A stretch of 64,000 nucleotides of DNA from Desulfobacterales bacterium (lineage in GTDB: Bacteria > Desulfobacterota > Desulfobacteria > Desulfobacterales > JAHEIW01). The notes below the pieces were generated by a model. The model had not been told where the DNA came from. It made no database searches and saw only the letters and a program-made list of their open reading frames with translations. A program made the translations under genes and the position numbers. The stretch lies in the NCBI GenBank assembly GCA_030066985.1, contig JASJAN010000036.1, positions 16,921 through 80,920 on the forward strand. Reading direction: 5' to 3'. Of the stretch, positions 1-9,327 are shown one piece after another (the stretch's first letter is position 1; each line of letters starts with the position of its first letter).

Positions 1-755
1 TCAATGCAGATGAGCGGTTTCTGTGTTTTTTGCATTTGATGGATGTGCATAATGACCTTTATAAAAAACCCGAGGGCATCGATTATGGTGATGCTCCCCG
101 GGATCTTTACGATAACAACCTGTCGTATCTGGACCGCGCCTTTGAGCGTTTTGTCGACTGGCTGAAAGCAAATCATATTTACAATAAAACCGTCATTTTA
201 TTTACTTCTGACCACGGGGAGCAATTCTGGGAACACGGTGCCAGCCTGCATGGCCATACCCTCTATGAGGAAGAAATTCGTATTCCGGCGATTCTTTTGA
301 TACACGGTATTGAAAAGCGGTTTGAAGACGTGCCCATACTCGCAGCGGATATGGCACCAACAATTGCCGAGCTGGCCGGCTACACTGTTGATCCGCCTTA
401 TGATGACCCGCATATGGGGATATCACTGGTACCGCTGATATTCAAAGATGACCGCAGCCGATATCTCCAAAGAGATATCGTCGGCCGGGCTTCTTTCAAG
501 CGCCGTTATTTTTTGTATAGAAATTGGCAGTGGAAATTTGTCTATTTTGCCGAACTGGATCTGATCCAGTTGTTTGACGTGACAGAAGACCCTCAGGAGA
601 AGAAAAACCTAATTGAAGAAAAACCTCGCCTGGCAGCTGAATTGGAACAGGAACTGCTGAGCTACCTAAAAGATGTGGAAGGCAAAACGTATCGCCCGCT
701 GCTAACTCTCTCTGGACCTCAAACGGCTCATCCTTCCAAGGCTGCAAAATATTGA
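1..755 (+). CDS. Sulfatase / alkaline phosphatase superfamily hydrolase, C-terminal part
   Basis: The reading frame is open from base 3, so the gene starts upstream of the window and lacks its N-terminal metal site and the Cys/Ser nucleophile region. Visible family marks are an HLMDVHN block just before the first in-window ATG, a TSDHGE motif (Asp-His metal ligands) and a following HGHT segment, as in sulfatases and phosphoglycerol transferases. The C-terminal third holds the usual strand-rich subdomain with a DVTEDPQE motif typical of sulfatases. Substrate cannot be told from this fragment. It is followed, same strand, by an AsmA-like gene after 149 bp. Confidence 0.85.
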   Translation, partial: NADERFLCFLHLMDVHNDLYKKPEGIDYGDAPRDLYDNNLSYLDRAFERFVDWLKANHIYNKTVILFTSDHGEQFWEHGASLHGHTLYEEEIRIPAILLIHGIEKRFEDVPILAADMAPTIAELAGYTVDPPYDDPHMGISLVPLIFKDDRSRYLQRDIVGRASFKRRYFLYRNWQWKFVYFAELDLIQLFDVTEDPQEKKNLIEEKPRLAAELEQELLSYLKDVEGKTYRPLLTLSGPQTAHPSKAAKY

Positions 756-904
756 ATTACCGGTATGATGCTTAGCCCGCTTTTCTTCTCTTCTTATATT
801 GACACAACCTGATCCAAGTTTTACTTTCTTTATTAATAATTTGCTTCCAAAATCAATGCCCGTCGAAATCAAAAATTTCCCCATATAAACAAGGAGATCC
901 AATC

Positions 905-1723
905 ATGAAAAAATGGATATTCATCGGTCTGGGTGCCATCGTTGTTCTTCTGATCGTCGTTGTGGTTGTGGGTATTTCAAAACTGGGACCGCTTGTTAAG
1001 ACGGCGGTTAACACCTATGGCCCCAAAATTACCAACACCGAATTGCGGGTGGACGATGTCGGGATTTCCTTATTTTCGGCCCAGGCAAAGCTTAAGCGGT
1101 TTTTTCTTGGAAATCCAAAAGGCTTCAAATCGCCCAGCGCGATGAAAGTCGGTTCAATCTTTGTTGATGTTGATCAAAGTTCAGTTACCAAGAATCCGAT
1201 TATTATCAATAGGATCGAGGTTGTCGCACCCGAAATCACCTATGAAAAACGGGGCAAAAGCGATAATTTTCAATCGATACTCAACAATGTGAAAAGGAAT
1301 GTGCCCCAAAAAGGGACCACCAAAAAGGAAACCACCAAAGAGGGACCGGGAAAACAGCTGATTATCAACGATTTTATTGTCAAAAAGGGGAAGGTCAATC
1401 TTGCTGTGGCCATGGCCGGAGGGGTACTGGGTGAACAGGAGATTAAGGCCGATCTTCCCGACATACACATCAAAGATATTGGCAAAAAGAAAGGTGGGGC
1501 TTCAGCGTCCGAAGTGGCCAAAGAGATCTTTGCCGCTCTTTACAGTCAAATCAAATCTCCAGTTGTCATGGGGGCACTAAAGGATCAGCTTAAAAATTTA
1601 GGCGGCGATTACGCCAAAACTGCAGAGAAAGCCTTAAAAGGCGCAACCGATATGGTTGAGGGCTCGAGCAAAGAGGCGGGCAGTGTGACCGATAAGGTCA
1701 AGGGTTTGTTCAAAAAGGAATAG
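905..1723 (+). CDS. AsmA-like inner-membrane-anchored protein
   Basis: A 272-residue protein with one N-terminal membrane anchor (about residues 4-24, very Ile/Val rich) and a periplasmic body whose beta-rich pattern (ELRVDDVGISLFSAQAKL, then IINRIEVVAPEI) matches the start of AsmA/DUF748-type proteins. The Lys-rich C-terminus is low complexity. AsmA family proteins are linked to envelope lipid or outer-membrane assembly; the precise role here is inference. A good Shine-Dalgarno (AAGGAG) precedes the ATG. The stop codon overlaps the first bases of a large palindromic repeat. Confidence 0.7.
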   Translation: MKKWIFIGLGAIVVLLIVVVVVGISKLGPLVKTAVNTYGPKITNTELRVDDVGISLFSAQAKLKRFFLGNPKGFKSPSAMKVGSIFVDVDQSSVTKNPIIINRIEVVAPEITYEKRGKSDNFQSILNNVKRNVPQKGTTKKETTKEGPGKQLIINDFIVKKGKVNLAVAMAGGVLGEQEIKADLPDIHIKDIGKKKGGASASEVAKEIFAALYSQIKSPVVMGALKDQLKNLGGDYAKTAEKALKGATDMVEGSSKEAGSVTDKVKGLFKKE

Positions 1724-1868
1724 AACCCATCTCATAAATGCATCTAACGCCCAAGGGCTTTGTTAAAAACCGATTCAAAGTACTCGAATACTTACGTGTA
1801 TACTCCGTTTTTGAATCGGTTTTGTGCCGCGCCCTTGGACGTGATCTACTATTTTTGAGATGGGTTCT
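1722..1868 (+). repeat. Structured palindromic repeat S1 (stop-codon-abutting family)
   Basis: A 147-bp element that folds end to end. Outer arms AGAACCCATCTCA (1722-1734) and TGAGATGGGTTCT (1856-1868) pair perfectly. Inner arms CCAAGGGC/GCCCTTGG (1751-1758, 1831-1838) and a 14-bp pair at 1766-1779/1810-1823 also pair perfectly. The central loop has GAATAC facing GTATAC. It begins inside the stop codon of the upstream gene and ends 13 bp before the stop codon of the convergent gene. Homologous copies lie at 15155-15318 and 31468-31612. Confidence 0.85.
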
Positions 1869-1881
1869 ACGTATAATTCCT

Positions 1882-2859
1882 TCAAGGTTCACCGGATTGG
1901 ATTTCATCGAGCGTTTTCTGAAATTGGGCGGCATGCGGTCCACCAAGCGCCACTGCTCGTTGCGCGGCAACCACTGCCTCACTTTTTTTCCCTTGCTCCC
2001 ATAGCACCTGGGCCAGATTGTTAAAGGCAACACCTTTGAGGGGGAATCGAGCGGTTGTTTTTTGTAATACGGTTGCCGCTGATGATAAATCTCCCATGGC
2101 ATAATAGCTGTTGCCTAACCCGATATGCGCCGCAAAACTCTGCGGCCAGCGGTGTAAAGCAGTTTGATATCCTTTTACAGCAGCGTCCCACTGGCGGGCT
2201 TTCTCCAGCCCGACAACCGCCGATAGCCATGGTTCTTCTTCTACGGTTGCCGGTAAACGGTCTGGCGGCAATACCAGCAAACCCCAATGGTCACCTCGCG
2301 CCCAGGTATTATCAAAAGTCCTTAATGCTGTTCTTTTCTGATTTGTGACTCCTGAATGCAAAACGATCACATCGGCGTCAAAATCATATCCGATGACGAC
2401 GGCATAATGCCAGACGGGTATCCAGGAGAGCCCCAGGTTTTGTAATACGATGACCGGATGCCCGGCGTCGATCTCCTTCAGCAGAACACGGACCCCGCTG
2501 ATGGGATAGGCTACTCTTCCCTGGCGGCGGGTGGCAGCAATCATTGCCGGTTGCAGGCTGCCCTTAAGAGACGGTGTGTAAACCTGGGGGGTGAGTTGAT
2601 CCGGGTCGATTTGAAGGCCGCTCCAAGAAAGCGCCATCGCCAGAGATGCCGGCCCGCATTGGTATTCTTTTTGGGGGAAGAACGGCACCGCATTTAATTT
2701 GTGGCGAATTGGAACGGTGTCGGAGGCCCGCTGCCATTGTTCCGTCGATGTGGTGGAACATCCGTAAAAAAACAACAGCGCCAATACCCAACCCCAGAGC
2801 CAGGTTCGCCACCCTAAGTCCAGTTTGCGGTGCCGTCTGATGTTGTTTTTAGCGCACAA
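1882..2859 (-). CDS. PA2778-type C39-like cysteine peptidase with TPR repeats, lipoprotein
   Basis: The open frame reaches 2925, but a TTG at 2859 gives a far better N-terminus: an Arg/Lys-rich stretch, a hydrophobic segment and a lipobox-like FYGC. It also overlaps the end of the upstream gene by 11 bp, which suggests translational coupling. A papain-like C39 domain follows, with YQCGPAS (catalytic Cys) and VWHYAVVIGYD (catalytic His). The C-terminal third has about two TPR units (GLGNSYYAMGD and NNLAQVLWEQGK). It pairs with the adjacent PA2779-like gene, as in Pseudomonas PA2778/PA2779. The function of this pair is not known to me. Confidence 0.8.
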   Translation of the reverse strand: MCAKNNIRRHRKLDLGWRTWLWGWVLALLFFYGCSTTSTEQWQRASDTVPIRHKLNAVPFFPQKEYQCGPASLAMALSWSGLQIDPDQLTPQVYTPSLKGSLQPAMIAATRRQGRVAYPISGVRVLLKEIDAGHPVIVLQNLGLSWIPVWHYAVVIGYDFDADVIVLHSGVTNQKRTALRTFDNTWARGDHWGLLVLPPDRLPATVEEEPWLSAVVGLEKARQWDAAVKGYQTALHRWPQSFAAHIGLGNSYYAMGDLSSAATVLQKTTARFPLKGVAFNNLAQVLWEQGKKSEAVVAAQRAVALGGPHAAQFQKTLDEIQSGEP

Positions 2860-3256
2860 ATGTAAAGACGTTGGTGTAACCCATAGCATCGGTAATCGCC
2901 AATATAATGACAAGGACACCGACAACGATCAAGAAGACCACAAAGAAGTTTCCACCGGCTGGCAGTTCTTCGATTTGATCGGCAATTCGCTGGGCTTCTG
3001 CATCGGTGAGACTATCAACGCGTGCCATGGCTTCGAGGGGATCGATCCCCTGAGCTCTGATGACCGCCTGCGCATCTTCACGCGCCAAAAGCGTTTTGAT
3101 TCTGCTGCGGGCTTCCTGCCCGTCGGCGGTTATCATTAGGGTGGATTCCGTTTGAACCATGGCTGCCAATGCGGATTGGTAGGGCACGGTCAGCAGGACC
3201 ATCATAATGACCATAAACACGCTAAGGAACTTGGATCGTTGCCGCAACAATTTCAT
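2849..3256 (-). CDS. PA2779 family membrane protein
   Basis: A 135-residue protein with an N-terminal signal or anchor (about 10-32), a central helical acidic part containing DPLEAMARVDSLTDAEA and a Gly-Asn-Phe-Phe segment. A second very hydrophobic helix follows (about 102-122), with a short tail. This layout matches the small PA2779 family (DUF6627-like), always found beside a PA2778-type C39 peptidase, which is exactly the case here. An AGGAGG-type Shine-Dalgarno lies upstream of the ATG. Role unknown; a partner or substrate of the neighbouring peptidase is a reasonable guess. Confidence 0.8.
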   Translation of the reverse strand: MKLLRQRSKFLSVFMVIMMVLLTVPYQSALAAMVQTESTLMITADGQEARSRIKTLLAREDAQAVIRAQGIDPLEAMARVDSLTDAEAQRIADQIEELPAGGNFFVVFLIVVGVLVIILAITDAMGYTNVFTFVR

Positions 3257-3316
3257 TCTGTACCTCCTCCAAAGTAGTTTTCATAATCGTAACTTTAAAA
3301 CGGGAAATTGTCAATT

Positions 3317-4324
3317 TTACAAACTCCAGAGATCTCCGCAGCCGCGGCAGCTTTTGGGAGGGTTGGCCGATTGGTGGGCATTGCGAAAGGATTGGTATGG
3401 CTCCCCCAGCCAGATTTCTTTAAGTGACGTTTCAAAAACATTGCCCAGGACAATGGACGTATAATCAGCGGTCGAAAAAGGTGAAATACAGCATGGCAAC
3501 ACATTGCCGTTTGCGGTGATATACATCAGTGTTGTGGGCCGCGTGCATGCTTTCCAGGAGTGGGGCTGAGCTGCATCTGTCTGAACACTTTCAAGCGGCG
3601 TCGTCAAACCCGATGCCATAAATTGGATGCCCAGTTGTTTTGCCAGATCCTGCCCCTGTTCCACCGTTTGCCTGATCTGGCTGTCGGATGCCACCAATGT
3701 CTTTTCGGATGTAGCCAGCCCGTAGCCATCGCCATCCTGAAAATATACCAACCGCTGTAAATGTACCTGGGGGACACCGATATCTGCCGCCAGCCTCACA
3801 AAATCGGGCAGCGCGGCGATATTTTCACGGGTGCCCAGATACCAGAGCGAAAGGGTGGGGTGAGACAACTGCTGCCGGCGCATGCGCTTTACAAAAGTCC
3901 GTAAGTTAGTAACAATTTGATCAAAGCGATCGCTGTCGCGCATGGCCTTGTATCCCCGCGCATTGGCGGCATCCAGAGAAATACGCAGTTCATCCAGACC
4001 GGCTTCCATCAGTTCATTTTGCCAGCGTTCATCCAATAATATTCCATTGGAGTTAAACACTACAAACACAGAGTGATTTTTTAAGTGGCGAATCATGTCC
4101 GGTAAGGCGTTATTTAACAGCGGCTCACCGATGCCGTGCAGCGCAATCCGTTCCAGCGTTGGCAGTTGGTGGGTTATCCGGACCAGCTCGTCAACGGTTA
4201 CGTCGCGCGGCGGCTCCCAACTTCCGCGATACAGAATGCAGGCCCTGCATTTGAGGTTACATCTATTGGTGACCTCAAGATACAAATTGCGCGGAAGTTC
4301 CCGATTCGAGTCAAAAGCCACCAT
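3317..4324 (-). CDS. Radical SAM protein with SPASM-type C-terminus
   Basis: A 335-residue protein. The radical SAM 4Fe-4S motif is CNLKCRAC (CxxxCxxC) near residue 22, followed by GIGEPLL, a variant of the GGE motif that binds SAM. The C-terminal part carries further cysteines (ACTRP, LPCCIS, SCRGCGDLW) of the SPASM kind, which bind auxiliary iron-sulfur clusters and are common in peptide-modifying enzymes. It follows a second radical SAM gene with only 23 bp between them and lies just upstream of the C39-peptidase/PA2779 pair. No small precursor peptide is obvious, so substrate is open. Confidence 0.85.
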   Translation of the reverse strand: MVAFDSNRELPRNLYLEVTNRCNLKCRACILYRGSWEPPRDVTVDELVRITHQLPTLERIALHGIGEPLLNNALPDMIRHLKNHSVFVVFNSNGILLDERWQNELMEAGLDELRISLDAANARGYKAMRDSDRFDQIVTNLRTFVKRMRRQQLSHPTLSLWYLGTRENIAALPDFVRLAADIGVPQVHLQRLVYFQDGDGYGLATSEKTLVASDSQIRQTVEQGQDLAKQLGIQFMASGLTTPLESVQTDAAQPHSWKACTRPTTLMYITANGNVLPCCISPFSTADYTSIVLGNVFETSLKEIWLGEPYQSFRNAHQSANPPKSCRGCGDLWSL

Positions 4325-4347
4325 GATTTTAGAAAGGAATCCTTTAA

Positions 4348-5346
4348 TTAAGCTTTAATGATCGTTGTACAGATAGTTCCGGTTCTGGTCGGCTTAGTTG
4401 CCGAGGACAGCCGTCCTGTGAGCCTGATGGGTTTGTTTCGAAAGATCGGGCAAAACTCATCGGGCTCATCAAAGCGGTTTCGAAGCTTGCGCCGGGCGGC
4501 ACAACCACCGCCGCAATTGTCAACATGTTCGCATGTCAAACAGAATTGCGGTGTCTGGTGGGTTTGTTGAAAATAAGGCGAATCAAACACCGCCTCTTTT
4601 TCTTGGACCAGATCTGCGATGGTCAAATCCGATTCCGGCCAGTAAACGCAGGCTTTTAAATGTCCGTCGGGGGTAACCCGCATGCTGTGGCCGCCGCAGG
4701 GGGTACCTTTGAGGCCCTTGACTCCCAAGAAGGTATTGACCAGGGGTTCACTGACAGAAATAATTTCGGTGTTTTCAAACAGAAGATTAAATGCCTGCCA
4801 ATACTGGTCGAAACTGGGCATAAATTCATTGGTATACATGGGTTGGTAGACATTCACCCTAAAGTCGGCGCTCAAAGATCCTGCAAGTGCAGCGATCTTA
4901 CCCAGGTCTTTATAATTGACATTCATCAATACCGCTAGCATCGAAACGCGAATTCCCAGACGACGGCATCTGGCAATACCATCCATCACCGTTTGCCAGT
5001 TGCCCTGACCGCGAAAGGCATCCTGTCGCTGCTGATCCGGAAAGTCCACCGAAAATTCCACATCGCTGAAATATTTTAATTTCTCATCCGGCGTTATCGA
5101 CAAGGTGTAGCCGTTGGAGGCCAGGCTGAGCCTGATCTGTCTATCATGCAAGTATTCTATAATGTCAGTATATTCTGGATTAAGACCATTCTCACCCGTA
5201 CCAAAGCCGATGGCACCGACAGGGATGCTGTCGCACACGTTTTGAATATCGGTAAGGGTTAGATTATCAATCTGGTTCTGATCCCGGTAACAGTGTGCAC
5301 AGTTTAAATTACAATCGCTGGTCAATCCGATTCCCAGTGAAACCAT
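4348..5346 (-). CDS. Radical SAM/SPASM protein
   Basis: A 332-residue protein. The N-terminus has DCNLNCAHCYRD (CxxxCxxC with the following Tyr, the classic radical SAM loop) near residue 12 and GFGTGENGLNP as the SAM-binding turn. The SPASM tail is well formed: TPCGGHSM, KACVYWPE, then FCLTCEHVDNCGGGCAARR and FCPIF, consistent with auxiliary cluster ligands. The start is supported by a TAGGAG ribosome site 6 bp upstream. It probably forms an operon with the second radical SAM gene downstream. A repeat (5404-5482) separates it from the upstream glycosyltransferase. Confidence 0.88.
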   Translation of the reverse strand: MVSLGIGLTSDCNLNCAHCYRDQNQIDNLTLTDIQNVCDSIPVGAIGFGTGENGLNPEYTDIIEYLHDRQIRLSLASNGYTLSITPDEKLKYFSDVEFSVDFPDQQRQDAFRGQGNWQTVMDGIARCRRLGIRVSMLAVLMNVNYKDLGKIAALAGSLSADFRVNVYQPMYTNEFMPSFDQYWQAFNLLFENTEIISVSEPLVNTFLGVKGLKGTPCGGHSMRVTPDGHLKACVYWPESDLTIADLVQEKEAVFDSPYFQQTHQTPQFCLTCEHVDNCGGGCAARRKLRNRFDEPDEFCPIFRNKPIRLTGRLSSATKPTRTGTICTTIIKA

Positions 5347-5403
5347 TGTCAGCTCCTAAAACTAATTTTATTTTGAATCCGATCTGTTTACTTGGGCTAT
5401 TAT

Positions 5404-5482
5404 TACCACGAAGATCACGAAGATCACAAAGGACATGGAGGAATAAAATTGGTTAATCTTCGTGCTCCCTGTGGTGACTTAG
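5404..5482. repeat. Inverted 9-bp-word repeat, ACGAAG/CACAGAG family (H1)
   Basis: The left arm contains two exact CACGAAGAT words and degenerate copies. The right arm carries the complement (ATCTTCGTG, then CCCTGTGGTGA). The spacer is about 25 bp. Read in the direction of the flanking minus-strand genes, it begins 8 bp after the stop of the glycosyltransferase at 5491. A related copy lies at 25750-25852. Confidence 0.75.
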
Positions 5483-5490
5483 GTCAAATT

Positions 5491-6189
5491 CTATCGTTTA
5501 AACAGGTACTTGAGTGGTACCAAAAACATATAATACGTTGCCAGTACACTGCCGCGCAAAGAACCCGATACTTTGGAGACCCCGATTCGTTTGCGGTATC
5601 TGATGGGCACACTTTGAATGCGCAACCGGCTGCGGGCGGCTTTGACAACCATTTCCACCGGCCAGCCGTAAGTCATTTGCTCCATGCCCAATGCAAATAG
5701 TGTGGGGGTGCGAATTGCTCGAAATGAGCCAATATCGCTGATCTGGACACCATAAAGCAAGCGCAGCAAAAACACAATCATGCGGTTGCCAAACTGAGCA
5801 TGCAGCGGCATGGCACCCCTTTCAAGATTACCGTCGATACGGCTGCCGATAACCAGATCCGCCCGATCCTGAATCACCGGATCGGCAATTCCCTTTAGCT
5901 GGGCCGGGTCATCGCTGCGGTCACCATCTAAAAACACAATAAGGTCGCTTTTCTCTGCGATCCGGGCGCCGGCCCAGCAGGCGGATCCATATCCTTTGCG
6001 AGACTCATAAATGACCCGGGCACCGGCGTTGGCCGCCTGCACAGCCGTTTCGTCGGTAGAGTTGTTATCGACAACGATGATCTCCGTGACGATATCGCGC
6101 GGAATGCCCCTGACGACATCGCCAATGGCCCCGGCTTCGTTGTAGGTGGGTATAACGACAGATATGTTTAAATTTTTGTTTTGGTTCAT
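5491..6189 (-). CDS. Family 2 glycosyltransferase (dolichyl-phosphate-sugar synthase type)
   Basis: A 232-residue GT-A enzyme. VVIPTYNEAGAIG at the N-terminus is the nucleotide-binding start, VVDNNSTDET holds the first Asp pair, and FLDGDRSDDP carries the DXD-like metal site. There is no obvious membrane span except a weak hydrophobic C-terminus. It resembles polyprenyl-phosphate mannose/glucose synthases, which load sugar onto a lipid carrier at the cytoplasmic face. That fits the neighbouring GT-C enzyme, which would use such a lipid-linked donor. The exact sugar cannot be read from the sequence. Confidence 0.85.
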   Translation of the reverse strand: MNQNKNLNISVVIPTYNEAGAIGDVVRGIPRDIVTEIIVVDNNSTDETAVQAANAGARVIYESRKGYGSACWAGARIAEKSDLIVFLDGDRSDDPAQLKGIADPVIQDRADLVIGSRIDGNLERGAMPLHAQFGNRMIVFLLRLLYGVQISDIGSFRAIRTPTLFALGMEQMTYGWPVEMVVKAARSRLRIQSVPIRYRKRIGVSKVSGSLRGSVLATYYMFLVPLKYLFKR

Positions 6190-6215
6190 CTGTCAGTCTT
6201 CATAACCCGATGGTG

Positions 6216-7643
6216 TTAAAGACGCGCTAAAAAGTAGGCATCCTTTTGCCCAGGGGTGGCGGCGGTCCCTTGTTTTTTTGCGTTGATCCACCGGGCAATC
6301 AGTCCGCCGGCCAGCAGTGCCAGCAAGAGCCCATATTCCAGCAAAAGAATCCATGTCGGCATAATGCCTGATGGTGCGATATATTTTAAATAGGACAGGG
6401 TTACCATGCAGCTAAACAACAACCAGGCCACCGTTGGATAAAAGCATAAAAACGGAATTAACATAATCACATACCAGGGATGCAATGATGCTGGCATCAA
6501 GACAATCAACAATCCTGTCAGAATGAAGGCATATCGGATGGCCAGGTCCGATGGCTTGTTTTTAAAAAAAATAACCAATCCGGCGGCGGCCAGGCCGAGC
6601 AAAAATATGAGGCTCCAAACCGAATAATGTATTTGCGGCAGCAGCCGCATTAAGGCTGTTTTGACCCCCAGGTTAAAGCTTTCATATGGGTTTTGTAAAT
6701 ATATCGGTAAAAACCCCAAAACCTTACGCCCAGCTCCCAAAAAAGGCAGATAAAACAAAAAAACCGACACAGCAAATGCGAAGCATCCTTTGATGCGGTT
6801 GCCGCGGTTTAACAATGTGGGCAGTAGCAGCGCCGGATAAAGCTTGATGGCACTTGAGACCGCCAAGGCAGCGACAGCTGGTGTCTGTTTATGAATGGCA
6901 TACAGATAAAACGCCAGTACCATCCAAAAAACGGTCAAGCCCTCCAGGTGGCCGCTGTAAGCGATTTCAAAAATCACCAGCGGGTTCCAGGCATATATTG
7001 AAATCCGCCAGCCTTCATACCCATAAACCCTTAAAAGCGCCAGCAGCACAAACAGCGTCAGTACATCAAAAAGGCTCATGAGGCCCTTATAACCGGTAAC
7101 GTTGTTGCCAGCGATCAGATGAAATAGCCGGAAAAACAGCTGGGCACCGGGTGGATACAGGGTCGGGTATGATTTACGATTGATATGTGGGTATACCTGA
7201 TCGTCGCGCTGCTCTTTCAGTTCAGCGGCATCCGGCGGGTACACGTAAGGATTAATGCCGTTTTGTTGAACCCGCCCATCCCAGATATAACGATACATAT
7301 CTTTTGATAGCACCTCGGGCTCAGCGGGCACCAATAAGGCTCTGAATAACACCGCAAACAGCATAATGATGGAAACTATGCGAATAGATCCGCTCCATCT
7401 GGCGCGGAATTTAAAGATGAGATAAATGCTGATCAAGTAGAGCAGGCTTAACACAAAAAATATGAAAACATACAATTGGATACGGGTTGCTGCGAGCAGC
7501 TGACTGAAACCCAACATCGATTGAAGCCTGAAATTCAAAAAGTAAATCACACCCGAAACAACCCCCAGACCCACAATGGTCATAAATACTGGATGAAAAG
7601 GGGAATCGAGTTGCCTAGCTTGATGCGGTTTTTCCAAATCCAT
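6216..7643 (-). CDS. GT-C type polytopic glycosyltransferase (GT87/MptB-like)
   Basis: A 475-residue membrane protein with about 11-12 hydrophobic helices. An early loop holds SKDMYRYIWDGR near residues 113-124 and GINPYVYPPDA just after it, typical of GT-C mannosyltransferases that use polyprenyl-phosphate sugars. SYPTLYPPGAQ follows in the second periplasmic loop. The gene overlaps the end of the upstream glycosyltransferase by 29 bp, and the GT2 gene follows after 26 bp. The three probably act together on a surface glycan or lipid. Specificity is inference. Confidence 0.8.
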   Translation of the reverse strand: MDLEKPHQARQLDSPFHPVFMTIVGLGVVSGVIYFLNFRLQSMLGFSQLLAATRIQLYVFIFFVLSLLYLISIYLIFKFRARWSGSIRIVSIIMLFAVLFRALLVPAEPEVLSKDMYRYIWDGRVQQNGINPYVYPPDAAELKEQRDDQVYPHINRKSYPTLYPPGAQLFFRLFHLIAGNNVTGYKGLMSLFDVLTLFVLLALLRVYGYEGWRISIYAWNPLVIFEIAYSGHLEGLTVFWMVLAFYLYAIHKQTPAVAALAVSSAIKLYPALLLPTLLNRGNRIKGCFAFAVSVFLFYLPFLGAGRKVLGFLPIYLQNPYESFNLGVKTALMRLLPQIHYSVWSLIFLLGLAAAGLVIFFKNKPSDLAIRYAFILTGLLIVLMPASLHPWYVIMLIPFLCFYPTVAWLLFSCMVTLSYLKYIAPSGIMPTWILLLEYGLLLALLAGGLIARWINAKKQGTAATPGQKDAYFLARL

Positions 7644-9114
7644 GTTTCACCGAAAGAAAGAACACATAGAAAAAGCCGGAGGTATAAATCAAAAGGAAGG
7701 GGCTGACCAGATACTTGCTGAAAAGCAAGAACATGAGAAGCCCGGTTAGGGAATATAGCCCGAGAAAAAGTTCTAGAATGGATACGGCATTCAATGGAAT
7801 GGCATAACGTTTGTTTTTCCAGCGTTCGCCCTTTTGCCGGATGCCATATTTGGGGGTGCGAATGAATCCGCTTTTTATATCAAACAGGGCCTCCAGGACG
7901 GCCTTGGTGTTGTTGACGGCTATTCCGGTACCCAGGCACATCAAAAAGGGTAGATATTTGATGCGGGTTTTCCAGTCGCGGTAAAGAATGCGCTGGGAAA
8001 AAAGGTACAGAGATGATGGACCAAAGGTTGCCAGGCACAACACGGTAAAAATCATAATCGGGTACGCCAGAGAGTCAAAAAACCATTGGCTGTAGAGCAT
8101 TGGAATGGATGTCAATACGACCAGCAGCATCATCGGGTGGACCATGTAGTGGGTTAGATGCAAAAATGCCTGGATCTTCACCAGCCAAGACACATCCGAC
8201 TTTAACAACTTGCCCAGGTTTTTCCTGGCGGTTTGAATCGAGCCTTTGGCCCAGCGATGCTGCTGGGATTTAAACGCATTGATGGTTACCGGTATCTCGG
8301 CCGGACAAACCACCTGCGAGGCAAACATCAGCCGCCATCCCTTCAGCTGGGCCCTGTAGCTTAGATCCAGATCTTCCGTAAGGGTATCGGCCTGCCATCC
8401 GCCGGCCTCCTCGATGGTTTTTTTGCGCCAGATGCCGCCGGTGCCGTTAAAGTTCATAAACAGCCCGCCCCAGGCCCGTGATGCCTGCTCGACACCAAAG
8501 TGACCATCGATTCCGATGGATTGCGCACGGGTCAGCAAGGAATAGTCACTATTGATATGGCCCCAGCGGGTTTGCAGCATGCCGATCTGGGGGTCCTGAA
8601 AATAGGGTATCGATTCTTTGAGGAAATCTGGACCGGGAATAAAATCAGCATCAAAAACAGCCACCAGCGATCCCTTGGCGGTATTGAGTCCCTCTCTGAG
8701 AGCGCCGGCTTTAAACCCGCGTCGGTTGGTGCGATGAATATGGACAATATCGATGCCTGCGGCTTGCATTCGGGCCACTATGGCGCTCGCAATGTCAACG
8801 GTGTCATCGGTTGAATCATCTAGCACTTGCACTTCCAGCAGGTTTTTTGGATAGTCGATGTGGCAAACGGATTCGATCAGTCGTTTCACCACATAGCGCT
8901 CGTTGTAAATGGGCAGCTGAATGGTGACGTGGGGCCAGTCTTTGGGTGTTATGTACTGATAAAAGGCATCTTTGATGCGTTGATGCTTTTGGGCCGCTTT
9001 TGAATAATTCAGGCGGTACATGAGCATCAGAAACCAGCAATTCATGCCATAGGTCAAAAGCGCTGCCAGGGCAAAGAGATAAATGCCGAGCCAAATATAT
9101 TGAACAAGATCCAT
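7615..9114 (-). CDS. Cellulose-synthase-like processive GT2 glycosyltransferase
   Basis: About 499 residues. An N-terminal membrane helix is followed by a GT-A catalytic domain with DDSTDDT (about 101), DADF (about 157), TEDLDL (about 248) and QQHRW (about 286). These are the D, DXD, TED and QxxRW signatures of cellulose/hyaluronan-type synthases. Several C-terminal helices form the export channel region. The open frame allows TTG at 9120, but ATG at 9114 is the more natural start; neither has a strong ribosome site. First gene of the minus-strand glycosyltransferase run. Confidence 0.88.
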   Translation of the reverse strand: MDLVQYIWLGIYLFALAALLTYGMNCWFLMLMYRLNYSKAAQKHQRIKDAFYQYITPKDWPHVTIQLPIYNERYVVKRLIESVCHIDYPKNLLEVQVLDDSTDDTVDIASAIVARMQAAGIDIVHIHRTNRRGFKAGALREGLNTAKGSLVAVFDADFIPGPDFLKESIPYFQDPQIGMLQTRWGHINSDYSLLTRAQSIGIDGHFGVEQASRAWGGLFMNFNGTGGIWRKKTIEEAGGWQADTLTEDLDLSYRAQLKGWRLMFASQVVCPAEIPVTINAFKSQQHRWAKGSIQTARKNLGKLLKSDVSWLVKIQAFLHLTHYMVHPMMLLVVLTSIPMLYSQWFFDSLAYPIMIFTVLCLATFGPSSLYLFSQRILYRDWKTRIKYLPFLMCLGTGIAVNNTKAVLEALFDIKSGFIRTPKYGIRQKGERWKNKRYAIPLNAVSILELFLGLYSLTGLLMFLLFSKYLVSPFLLIYTSGFFYVFFLSVKHGFGKTASS

Positions 9115-9327
9115 GATCAATCAGATAAAGTTAGGGTGGAGGGGGGCAGTATCGGCTTGCTGAGCCGCAATATTATAAGAATGTTGCGCGTGGCAAACTG
9201 CGCATCTATTTTGCCCAGAATCTTTTCTGTCTAGCCTCCTTGTCTAAGCGATTGGTGGTTAAAAATCAATGAAAAACGGCAAAAACATTGATCAGATCAA
9301 TAGCCGCTAACGGTTATCCTGGGGTAT

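Noticed and set aside
1882..2925. Full-length start at 2925 for the C39 peptidase
   Set aside because: It would place 22 unlikely residues before the signal region and overlap the PA2779 gene by 77 bp. The TTG at 2859 is a better fit.
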